In this document: one piece after another, positions 1 to 5,366 of the stretch
Numbering within the stretch: position 1 is the first letter of the stretch
Layout: each line of letters starts with the position of its first letter
Source of the DNA: Actinomycetota bacterium
GTDB taxonomy: Bacteria > Actinomycetota > Actinomycetes > Propionibacteriales > Propionibacteriaceae
Direction: 5' to 3'
NCBI GenBank assembly: GCA_016213595.1
Contig: JACRAA010000234.1
Coordinates: 1-7,021 of the forward strand
DNA length: 7,021 bases
Notes under the pieces: generated by a model
The model's input: only the letters and a program-made list of their open reading frames with translations
Told to the model about the DNA's origin: nothing
Databases searched by the model: none
Position numbers and translations under genes: made by a program

Positions 1-1
1 C

Positions 2-637
2 ATCTGCGGCTACGGCCGGGTCGGGAGCCTTGTCGCGCGCGACCTGACCTCCGCGGGCCACGACGTGGTCGTCCTCGACATCGGGGAGGACTCCCTGTCC
101 CGCGCCGAGGCCGACGGCTATCCCGTCATCCACGGCGACGGCACCTCTGACGCCGTCCTGCTGAGGGCGGGCATCACGAGGGCGCGAGGCCTCGTCAGCT
201 GCATCGACTCCGACGCCAGCAACGTGTACGTCACCTTGTCCGCGAGGACCCTCAACCCCCACCTGTTCATCGTCGGCCGTGCCGGCGACGAGGGTGTGGT
301 GCAGAAGCTGCGCATCGCAGGCGCCGACCGCGCCATCTCCCCGTACACGATGGCTGGGACGACGATCGCGAACATGGCCCTGCGCCCGCGCGTCCTCGAG
401 TTCATCGACGCGGCGCTGTCGCGCGGCGACCTCGCCTTCACCCTGGAGGAGGTGACCGTCGACGCGGCCCTCGAGGGGCAGACCATCGCCGACCTGAGAG
501 CGCGCAAGGTGTTCACCCTCGCCATCTCGCCCAGCGACGGTACGTACGAGCCGAACCCGCCCGACTCGCGGGTCCTCGCCCGCGACGAGCACCTCATCGT
601 GTCCGGCTCCTCGCAGGCCGTGGCCGCGCTGGGCTAG
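2..637 (+). CDS. RCK/TrkA-type NAD-binding regulatory part of a potassium channel or K+ uptake protein (5' partial)
   Basis: The frame is open from the left edge, so the true start lies outside; 211 residues are visible. It begins at the nucleotide-binding glycine loop GYGRVG (a GxGxxG Rossmann motif). An acidic residue follows at the end of the second strand (VVVLD), which suits NAD(H) binding. This RCK_N (TrkA-N) domain covers about residues 1-120. An RCK_C (TrkA-C)-like domain follows from about residue 135, with EEVTVDAALEGQTIADL near its start. The linker SPYTMAGTTIANMALRPRV resembles those of MthK/Kch-like ligand-gated K+ channels, so an upstream pore domain is likely but not visible. 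The alternative is a Trk-type cytoplasmic regulator without its own pore. Family assignment is confident; the channel-versus-Trk choice is inference. The gene ends with TAG inside a hairpin and faces the convergent gene at 695-1771. Confidence 0.85.
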   Translation: MCGYGRVGSLVARDLTSAGHDVVVLDIGEDSLSRAEADGYPVIHGDGTSDAVLLRAGITRARGLVSCIDSDASNVYVTLSARTLNPHLFIVGRAGDEGVVQKLRIAGADRAISPYTMAGTTIANMALRPRVLEFIDAALSRGDLAFTLEEVTVDAALEGQTIADLRARKVFTLAISPSDGTYEPNPPDSRVLARDEHLIVSGSSQAVAALG

Positions 638-648
638 CGGCCACCTGC
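613..648. terminator. Hairpin over the stop codon, between convergent genes
   Basis: GTGGCCGC (620-627) pairs perfectly with GCGGCCAC (637-644) around a 9-base loop. GCAG (613-616) and CTGC (645-648) extend the stem after a 3-base bulge. The TAG stop of the potassium-channel-like gene sits at the loop and the right arm. There is no T-run on either side. The position between two convergent genes suits a bidirectional, U-tract-less terminator, but that role is inferred from position and pairing only. Confidence 0.45.
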
Positions 649-694
649 CTGGTACCTCTCGGTGACGACCTCGTTCGCCGGGCGCCGCGAGCGG

Positions 695-1771
695 TCAGGC
701 GACGGTCAGGGTGGCGGGCAGCCCCAGGTAGTCGCCGACGCGCTCCGCTGCCTCCCTGAGCGCCGCGACCTCGTCCACCTCGAGCGGGCGCCAGCCGATG
801 AGGTCGAACCGTACGGACCGCGGCGTGACCGTCCGGGTGTGGACGGCGACGAACTGGCCGTCGACGACGGCCATGCCGACGGCCGGGTACCGGGTCGCAC
901 GCGGCACCAGCCCGGCCTCGTCGATGACGTACCGGGAGTGCTGGAACCCGTTGTGCATCTCGTCGAGCGAGAGCAGGAGGTGGCCCCGGGGCTGTCCGGC
1001 CGAGGGGGGCGGTTCGGAGTCGGCCAGGTGCCAGAAGATCGTGTTGTCGTGCTCGAACGAGCTCAGCCGCTCGGAGGCCGCCGCGAGGCCTCGGTCTACG
1101 TCGCGCAGACCGAGGGTCGCCCAGTACGCGAGGTCGCGGGCCGTCGCCGGCCCGTGGCCCGTGACGTACCGCACGACGATCTCGGCGAGGGCCTCCTCCC
1201 GGTCCAGCCGCCTGGGCTTCGGGACGCGGTCGGAGAACAGCGCGTACGTGTGCTCGCCGTCACGCGGCCGCCCGCTGCAGATCAGCTCGTCGAGCTCGAC
1301 CACCGCGAGGATCTGGGCGGCGGCCATGCCGTCGATGTCGAGGCCGACAGCGGCGAGGGCGTCCCTCAGCTCCTGCCGTGTCTGGTCGGGCCTCTCGTCC
1401 AGCGAGCCGGCGACGATGTCAGCGACCAGGCGCAGGGTGGCGTCGTCGAAGCCCTGCCTGGCAAGCATGCCGGTGATGATCCCCCGCACCCGGGCGCCGG
1501 ACAGGTCGAGCAGCCAGCCGATGTCGTCCGCGAGCGCGTAGTGCCACGTCGACCGCAGCACGTGGGTACGGACGACGGTGCCGTCGGTGAGAAGCCCCTC
1601 CACCGCGTCGGGACGTGGCGAGCGGGTGCGGGCCGCGACGGCCCACTCCGACTGGCGCTGGTTCTCCGCCTGGACCCCCAGCAGGTGCCCGACGACGGCT
1701 CGCGCGTCGTCGCCGGGCTCCGTCAGCCACTGGCTGTGGAGCCGCCAGGCGGCGATGTCCCGATCACGCAT
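695..1771 (-). CDS. Winged-helix protein of the HTH_42 superfamily (AlkZ/YcaQ-like DNA glycosylase family)
   Basis: The 358-residue protein starts MRDRDIAAWRLHSQWL. The frame is open further upstream, but those residues look non-coding and include no homologous-looking start, so I chose the ATG whose complement is at 1769-1771. The N-terminal GHLLGVQAENQ segment, a VVRTHVLRSTWHY segment near residue 70 and the central LLDLSGARVR region match the HTH_42 (PF06224) pattern of tandem winged helices with a C-terminal beta-rich part. The length is normal for the family. Members include AlkZ, which unhooks azinomycin crosslinks, and E. coli YcaQ; both are monofunctional DNA glycosylases with a Q-x-Q or Q-x-D motif. 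Here the aligned motif is Q34-A35-E36, so activity and substrate are uncertain. No strong Shine-Dalgarno sequence is seen. It is convergent with the potassium-channel-like gene and divergent from the DUF2277 gene. Many relatives are annotated only as 'winged helix DNA-binding domain-containing protein'. Confidence 0.85.
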   Translation of the reverse strand: MRDRDIAAWRLHSQWLTEPGDDARAVVGHLLGVQAENQRQSEWAVAARTRSPRPDAVEGLLTDGTVVRTHVLRSTWHYALADDIGWLLDLSGARVRGIITGMLARQGFDDATLRLVADIVAGSLDERPDQTRQELRDALAAVGLDIDGMAAAQILAVVELDELICSGRPRDGEHTYALFSDRVPKPRRLDREEALAEIVVRYVTGHGPATARDLAYWATLGLRDVDRGLAAASERLSSFEHDNTIFWHLADSEPPPSAGQPRGHLLLSLDEMHNGFQHSRYVIDEAGLVPRATRYPAVGMAVVDGQFVAVHTRTVTPRSVRFDLIGWRPLEVDEVAALREAAERVGDYLGLPATLTVA

Positions 1772-1822
1772 GCGCGAATGCTGCCAGACCCGTCGCCCCC
1801 GCCATAGCGGACGTGAATTCCC

Positions 1823-1851
1823 TTCTCGGCGCGGGATGGGCGACCTAGGCT
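1823..1851 (+). promoter_or_regulatory. Candidate promoter of the DUF2277 gene, near-leaderless
   Basis: A TANNNT-type -10 hexamer, TAGGCT (1846-1851), lies 8 bases before the ATG at 1860. A weak -35-like TTCTCG (1823-1828) stands 17 bases further upstream. No Shine-Dalgarno sequence precedes the ATG. A transcript starting about 6-8 bases after the -10 would begin at or within three bases of the start codon. This is pattern matching only. Confidence 0.35.
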
Positions 1852-1859
1852 GCATCAGC

Positions 1860-2132
1860 ATGTGCAGGAACATCCACGTGCTCCACAACTTCGACCCTCC
1901 CGCAACCTCGGACGAGGTGATGGCGGCAGCACTGCAGTACGTGCGGAAGGTGTCCGGGACGACCAAGCCGTCGAAGGCGAACCAGGAGGCGTTCGACGAG
2001 GCCGTCCACGCCGTCGCTCATGCGACGCAGCACCTCCTCGACCACCTCACGACCGGCGCGCCTCCGAAGGACCGCGACGAGGAGGCGGCCAAGGCCAGAG
2101 CCCGGTCAGCAGCAAGGTTCGCCGCTGTGTGA
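1860..2132 (+). CDS. DUF2277 family small conserved protein
   Basis: This 90-residue protein begins MCRNIHVLHNFDPPATSDEV, the hallmark N-terminus of DUF2277 (PF10041). It continues with AAALQYVRKVSGTTKPSKAN near residues 22-41 and ends with the typical KDRDEEAAKARARSAARF segment. It spans the whole family length, so it is complete. Cys2 and Arg3 directly after the initiator Met are characteristic of the family, which fixes the ATG at 1860 even though no Shine-Dalgarno sequence is present. The protein is charged, probably helical and cytoplasmic, with no signal peptide or membrane segment. No biochemical function is known to me for this family. It is divergent from the HTH_42 gene with 88 bases between the two starts, and is followed by a hairpin. 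Confidence 0.93.
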   Translation: MCRNIHVLHNFDPPATSDEVMAAALQYVRKVSGTTKPSKANQEAFDEAVHAVAHATQHLLDHLTTGAPPKDRDEEAAKARARSAARFAAV

Positions 2133-2155
2133 CGGCCAGCGGAGGGTCGACACGC

Positions 2156-2181
2156 GAGACGAGGGATGCCTCGTTCGTCTC
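2156..2181 (+). terminator. Possible terminator hairpin after the DUF2277 gene
   Basis: GAGACGA (2156-2162) pairs perfectly with TCGTCTC (2175-2181) around a 12-base loop. A competing hairpin pairs ACGAGG (2159-2164) with CCTCGT (2169-2174) around a 4-base loop. The structure lies about 24 bases after the stop codon at 2132 and is followed by a C-run rather than a T-run. It may terminate the DUF2277 transcript. The two mutually exclusive foldings are visible in the sequence; the function is inferred. Confidence 0.4.
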
Positions 2182-2197
2182 CCCCGTCACAGGAGTA

Positions 2198-2210
2198 ACA
2201 AATTTGCAAT
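2198..2210 (+). promoter_or_regulatory. AT-rich TTTGCAA patch, possible RamB-like site
   Basis: The 13-mer ACAAATTTGCAAT stands out as A/T-rich in a region that is otherwise strongly G/C. From memory, the RamB operator of Corynebacterium is close to A[A/G]AACTTTGCAAA, and this 13-mer agrees at 10 positions. RamB controls acetate and citrate-cycle genes, including gltA, in that genus. The site is about 320 bases upstream of the gltA ATG, which is distant, so the link is tentative. Confidence 0.25.
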
Positions 2211-2244
2211 CTGCTGGCGAACGGCGGATGACGGGGTTGTAACG

Positions 2245-2493
2245 TACTGCCCGCGGCTACCCCAACAGTGGCCGACACTGCTCGGCGCCGGACCCCGGCG
2301 GCGGACCCGCACCCGCTCGAGGCTTTCGAGGGCTGTGGCCGCTGCCGGGGCCGCGCTATTTCCTAGGGCTGCCGTAGCCGCCGGTCCGCCCTCGCCCCGA
2401 ATCCCGGGATCGAGTGGTGAGATGTGGTGCCGACCGCTACTTTGGGCGTGTCAGAGGCACCGCCCGCGGCACGTGAGCCCATACTGCCCGCGG
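2245..2493. repeat. 12-base direct repeat TACTGCCCGCGG in the gltA upstream region
   Basis: TACTGCCCGCGG occurs at 2245-2256 and again at 2482-2493, 237 bases apart start to start. The core GCCCGCGG appears a third time at 2462-2469. All copies lie between the DUF2277 gene and gltA. The second copy forms most of a 12-base palindrome. This could be a pair of operator sites, but the role is unknown. Confidence 0.4.
2415..2443 (+). promoter_or_regulatory. Candidate gltA promoter
   Basis: TACTTT (2438-2443) fits the actinobacterial TANNNT -10 pattern. TGGTGA (2415-2420), 17 bases upstream, matches three of six bases of TTGACA. Transcription would begin near 2450, giving a leader of about 80 bases that carries the 12-base palindrome and the strong ribosome binding site. 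The alternative is the TAACGT hexamer at 2240-2245, much further upstream. Confidence 0.3.
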
Positions 2494-2496
2494 GCA
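2485..2496. repeat. 12-base perfect palindrome TGCCCGCGGGCA before gltA
   Basis: The sequence equals its own reverse complement. It ends 33 bases before the ATG at 2530 and overlaps the second copy of the 12-base direct repeat. A CACGTG hexamer lies just upstream at 2470-2475. Its position downstream of the candidate promoter would suit a repressor operator. Confidence 0.35.
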
Positions 2497-2520
2497 TTTC
2501 CGGCGTCTGGCTGGACGACT

Positions 2521-2525
2521 GGAGG
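2521..2525 (+). promoter_or_regulatory. Strong ribosome binding site for the original gltA start
   Basis: GGAGG sits four bases before the ATG at 2530 and is the best Shine-Dalgarno sequence in the window. It marks 2530 as the ancestral citrate synthase start, even though the frame opened there closes at the TAG at 2611-2613. Confidence 0.7.
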
Positions 2526-2529
2526 ACAC

Positions 2530-2613
2530 ATGACCGACACGGCACAGCTCTCGCTTCCCGACGGGCGGACCGTCGACCTGCCCGTGGTGGTCGGCACGGA
2601 GAACGAGCCCTAG
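2530..2613 (+). pseudogene. gltA: N-terminal 27 codons of citrate synthase, cut off by an in-frame TAG
   Basis: From the ATG at 2530, behind a strong GGAGG, 27 codons read MTDTAQLSLPDG, then RTVDLPVVVGTENEP, and stop at TAG (2611-2613). This is the expected N-terminus of a type II citrate synthase; E. coli GltA begins comparably with MADTKAKLTLNGD. It lies in exactly the same frame as the catalytic part starting at 2614. No frameshift is therefore involved, only one stop codon at a position just before the conserved V/I-D-I segment. A single base change from TCG, GAG, CAG or TTG would explain it. Options are a sequencing error, a real nonsense mutation, or a leader peptide followed by reinitiation. 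TAG also ends two other genes here (637 and 5299), so code reassignment is not supported. Confidence 0.75.
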
Positions 2614-3837
2614 GTGGACATCAGCAAGCTGCGCGCGCAGACCGGCTACATCACGCTCGACGACGGGTACGGCAACACGGGTTCCTGCGAGTCAGCCATC
2701 ACGTTCATCGACGGCGACAAGGGCATCCTGCGCTACCGCGGCTACGCCATCGAGGAAGTCGCCCAGCACAGCTCGTTCATCGAGGCTGCGCAGCTGCTCA
2801 TCTGGGGAGAGCTGCCGACCAAGGCCGAGCGTGACCGGTTCGGCCAGCTGCTCGGGGAGAACGCCGCCCTGCCGGAGCCGATGCGCCGCCACTTCTCGAG
2901 CTTCCCACCCTCGGCACACCCGATGGCGATCCTGTCCGCGATGATCAACGCGCTCCAGGCGTACGACCTCCCTCACCTCAAGATCGACACCCCGGAGCAG
3001 TTCGAGGTGGCTGCCGCCTCACTGATCTCCAAGGTCAGGACGCTCGCGGCGGCCTCCTACAAGTCGTCCATCGACGAGGCACTGGTCTACCCGCGGCCGG
3101 ACCTCAAGTACGCCGAGAACTTCCTCCACATGATGTTCAGCAAGCCGTACCAGGAGTACGTGCCGACGCCCGAGGTCGCGGGTGCGCTCAACCTCCTGCT
3201 CGTCCTCCACGCCGACCACGAGCAGAACTGCTCGACGTCGACGGTCCGCATGGTGGCGTCGTCCCAGGCGAACCTGTACGCCTCGGCTGCCGCGGGCGTC
3301 TGCGCGCTGTGGGGACCTCTCCACGGCGGTGCCAACCAGGCCGTGATCGAGATGCTGGAGCAGATCGAGGAGCAGGGCATCTCGGTGAAGGACTACGTGG
3401 CCCGGGTCAAGGACAAGACGGCCGGGGTGAAGCTCATGGGCTTCGGGCACCGCGTGTACCGGAACTTCGACCCTCGCGCATCGATCATCAAGAAGGCCGC
3501 GGACGCGCTCCTGGACAAGATGCACATCCAGGACCCGAAGCTCGAGCTGGCCCGCGAGCTCGAGGCGGCGGCTCTCTCGGACGACTACTTCACCGAGCGC
3601 AAGCTCTACCCGAACGTCGACTTCTACTCGGGCATCATCCTCAAGGCGATCGGCATCCCGATCGACATGTTCACCGTGATGTTCGCCATCGGACGCATGC
3701 CGGGCTGGATCGCCAACTGGAAGGAGATCCACGACAACCCGACGGCGCGGATCTACCGTCCGCGGCAGATCTACACTGGCCCTACGCCTCGTCCCTTCGT
3801 CGAGCGCAGGGACCGCCACCACGGCATCCGTTCCTGA
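2614..3837 (+). CDS. gltA: Citrate synthase (type II, GltA-like), catalytic part from the GTG abutting a TAG
   Basis: Citrate synthase condenses oxaloacetate and acetyl-CoA into citrate, the entry step of the citric acid cycle in the cytoplasm. From the GTG, 407 residues are encoded; with the upstream 27 codons and the stop codon the frame spans 435 codons, close to the 427 residues of E. coli GltA. All three catalytic residues are present: His237 in WGPLHGGAN, His279 in GFGHRVYRNFDPRA and Asp336 in YPNVDFYSG, matching E. coli His264, His305 and Asp362. The C-terminal RPRQIYTG motif is intact. Residues of the E. coli NADH allosteric site are mostly replaced (Glu82, Asn83, Ala85, Asp118 and Ser136 for Arg109, His110, Met112, Tyr145 and Arg163), so NADH inhibition is unlikely. 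The GTG has only a weak GGAGA at 2598-2602, 11 bases away. Starting here removes the N-terminal beta segment used in hexamer contacts. Identity is certain; the true start is not. Confidence 0.93.
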   Translation: MDISKLRAQTGYITLDDGYGNTGSCESAITFIDGDKGILRYRGYAIEEVAQHSSFIEAAQLLIWGELPTKAERDRFGQLLGENAALPEPMRRHFSSFPPSAHPMAILSAMINALQAYDLPHLKIDTPEQFEVAAASLISKVRTLAAASYKSSIDEALVYPRPDLKYAENFLHMMFSKPYQEYVPTPEVAGALNLLLVLHADHEQNCSTSTVRMVASSQANLYASAAAGVCALWGPLHGGANQAVIEMLEQIEEQGISVKDYVARVKDKTAGVKLMGFGHRVYRNFDPRASIIKKAADALLDKMHIQDPKLELARELEAAALSDDYFTERKLYPNVDFYSGIILKAIGIPIDMFTVMFAIGRMPGWIANWKEIHDNPTARIYRPRQIYTGPTPRPFVERRDRHHGIRS

Positions 3838-3852
3838 CCGTCACGACGCGCC

Positions 3853-3873
3853 CCGGTCGACTCGTTCGGCCGG
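3853..3873 (+). terminator. Possible terminator hairpin after gltA
   Basis: CCGGTCGA (3853-3860) pairs with TCGGCCGG (3866-3873), with one G-U pair and a 5-base loop. It begins 15 bases after the gltA stop codon and is followed by TTCC rather than a long T-run. It may end or attenuate the gltA transcript before the DUF4261 gene, but readthrough over the 62-base gap is also possible. Confidence 0.35.
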
Positions 3874-3899
3874 TTCCAGCGCGTACGCAGAGAGACTCC

Positions 3900-4700
3900 A
3901 TGACTGACTCGTTCACGCATCCGGACCCGGCCGGCTCGTTCACGTCGTTCCCGCTGTACGCGGCTCCGGTCGACCCCGACTCGGTCCTGGACCGGCTGAC
4001 GACGGCTTTCACCGACCAGGCCGTCGGCCGGGGGCTGCCGACGAAGACGGGTGAGCCGACGATCCTCGTGACGCTCCACGGCGTACGGATCGTGGTCGCC
4101 CTGGCGGACACGCCGGTCCCGGAGCAGGAGGCGACCCGCAACTGCCACCCGGCGTACTGGAGCGACACGTCTCCCGTGGACCAGCACGTGGCGCACGCCG
4201 TCGTCCGCGCCGAGGTCGTCGACCGGCCCGAGGACTCAGCGATCGAGCGGACCCTCGCCGCGCACGTCACGGGGTCGCTCGTCGCCGCCAGCCTCGTGGA
4301 GGCACCGGAGGCCGTGGCCCTGTACAGCGCGACCGCCGCGACCACGCTGCCGGTGGACGTCGTCCATGACATCGTCCGCGCGGCCTACGCGGACCCGGAG
4401 GATCCCCAGCTCCCGGTGGACCTGTGGCTGTCCGTGTGGTCGTGGGGCAACGAGGTGACCGGTACGACACTCGCCACCTTCGGCCTGCCGACGTTCGGGC
4501 ACGCCGACCTCATGCTCGAAGCGACTCCCCTGGAGCCGGCCGAGTCCACGAACCTGCTGCTCGACATCGCCCGCTATGTCGTGACGACGGGCGCCCAGCT
4601 CCAACCCGGCGACGAGCTCGGTCACGCCGACCGGCAGCTCCGGCTCCAGGCGGCCACCAGCCCCAGCCACGGCAACCCGGTCCTGGGGGTGCTGCTGTGA
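3900..4700 (+). CDS. DUF4261 domain-containing protein
   Basis: The 266-residue protein starts MTDSFTHPDPAG behind a weak AGAGAG sequence. Its C-terminal part, about residues 192-245, carries the pattern I associate with DUF4261 (PF14080): TFGLPTFGHADLMLEATPLE, then a helix with LLLDIARYVV and a GDELGHADRQLRLQ strand pair. The N-terminal half has strand-like segments (ILVTLHGVRIVVALADTPVP) and a HPAYWSD motif, also consistent with that family. Signal peptide and membrane segments are absent, so it is probably cytoplasmic. The function of the family is not known to me. Its TGA overlaps the GTG of the next gene by 4 bases, so the two are very likely translated together. It follows gltA by 62 bases in the same direction and might share its transcript. 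The domain call rests on remembered motifs. Confidence 0.75.
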   Translation: MTDSFTHPDPAGSFTSFPLYAAPVDPDSVLDRLTTAFTDQAVGRGLPTKTGEPTILVTLHGVRIVVALADTPVPEQEATRNCHPAYWSDTSPVDQHVAHAVVRAEVVDRPEDSAIERTLAAHVTGSLVAASLVEAPEAVALYSATAATTLPVDVVHDIVRAAYADPEDPQLPVDLWLSVWSWGNEVTGTTLATFGLPTFGHADLMLEATPLEPAESTNLLLDIARYVVTTGAQLQPGDELGHADRQLRLQAATSPSHGNPVLGVLL

Positions 4701-5299
4701 GCACCACGTACTTCCGCGCCGGCGACGGTGCCCCCCTGACGCCCGATGACGCCCTGCGCGTGTGGGCCGGTGAGGCGTACCAGATCCTCGTCGAGACCGC
4801 CTCCCACTACGGCCGGGTCGTGTCGGCGGAACAGCTCGCCCGCGCCGTCCAGGACCGCACGTCCGTACGGTCCACGCTGCGTCCCGCATCCTGGCTCGGG
4901 CGCGTTCTCACGCTCGTCGTGCACCGCTGCCACGCGACCGACGAGCCGCCGCTCACCTCACTGGTGGTCAACCCGGCGACAGGGATGGTCGGTCCCGCGT
5001 ACGGCGAGGTGCAGCGCGTCACAGGGCAGCACAGCCTCAATGACGTCGGCCGCGAGAAGGCTGCGGCACAGGGCAGGCTGGACTCGTACCGTCGCTACGC
5101 ACCCGACGTGCCGCCGGACGCGGAGCCGCGGCTCGCGACGATGTTCGTCGAGAACCGGGCGAAGGCCAAGCGCGCGGTACGGCCGGGCACGGCCCGCCAG
5201 CAGGCACCGGTCGTCGAGCCCGACGTCCCCCTCAACCGCATCTGCCCGCGGTGCTTTCTCGAGACGCCCATCGACGGAGAGTGCCAGAACTGCAACTAG
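4697..5299 (+). CDS. Uncharacterised protein with C-terminal CX2C-X9-CX2C zinc ribbon
   Basis: The 200-residue protein starts at a GTG inside the GTGA overlap with the DUF4261 stop. A GGGGG (4685-4689) seven bases upstream may act as its ribosome binding site. I do not recognise a named family. About residues 20-105 look like one compact alpha/beta domain: a helix around AYQILVETASHYGRVV, then SAEQLARAVQDRTSV, then LGRVLTLVVHRCH, then PPLTSLVVNPATGMVGPAYGEV. The layout loosely recalls a winged-helix-like fold. A charged linker rich in Ala, Lys and Arg (about 115-170) leads to a C-terminal zinc ribbon with Cys183, Cys186, Cys196 and Cys199 in RICPRCFLETPIDGECQNCN. The ribbon ends at the last residue and is suited to binding nucleic acid or a protein partner. 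Tight coupling suggests it works with the DUF4261 protein. A strong hairpin follows 67 bases after the stop. Confidence 0.8.
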   Translation: MSTTYFRAGDGAPLTPDDALRVWAGEAYQILVETASHYGRVVSAEQLARAVQDRTSVRSTLRPASWLGRVLTLVVHRCHATDEPPLTSLVVNPATGMVGPAYGEVQRVTGQHSLNDVGREKAAAQGRLDSYRRYAPDVPPDAEPRLATMFVENRAKAKRAVRPGTARQQAPVVEPDVPLNRICPRCFLETPIDGECQNCN

Positions 5300-5366
5300 A
5301 GCGGGAGCTGAGGCGTCGACGGCGGCCCGCGCGGAGGCGCTGGACAAGGGCTGAAGAGCTGAGCAG

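Larger units (their letters stand above)
2133..2529. other. Intergenic region upstream of citrate synthase (397 bases, no gene seen)
   Basis: I see no convincing gene on either strand here. Open frames exist, but none has a recognisable protein, a good start signal and a clear end of its own. The stretch holds the hairpin after the DUF2277 gene, an AT-rich patch near 2196-2210, a TAACGT -10-like hexamer at 2240-2245, a perfect 6-base-stem hairpin (CGCCGG 2286-2291 with CCGGCG 2295-2300), a 5-base CTCGA/TCGAG stem around 2317-2331, a 12-base direct repeat, a 12-base palindrome and the likely gltA promoter. It is probably a long regulatory region for gltA. Confidence 0.5.

Noticed and set aside
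662..1807. Long plus-strand open frame opposite the HTH_42 gene
   Set aside because: It is antisense to a well-supported gene. Its translation is a low-complexity run rich in Arg, Gly, Val and Pro, typical of shadow frames in GC-rich DNA.
1842..1847. Minus-strand TAGGTC as the -10 of the HTH_42 gene, forming a bidirectional promoter
   Set aside because: It lacks the final T of the TANNNT pattern, has no good -35, and lies about 70 bases from the start codon.
2611..2613. TAG read as a sense codon by code reassignment or pyrrolysine
   Set aside because: TAG ends two other normal genes in the window (stops at 637 and 5299), and no pyrrolysine-type context is seen, so a general recoding is not supported.
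2424..2834. Open frame overlapping the gltA start, beginning MVPTATLGVSEAPP
   Set aside because: It runs out of frame through the clearly coding citrate synthase sequence, its product is Arg- and Ala-rich without any known motif, and its start has no convincing ribosome binding site.
3019..3822. Long minus-strand open frame opposite citrate synthase
   Set aside because: Its codon positions mirror those of gltA and its product is Arg/Val/Leu/Asp-rich with no motif.
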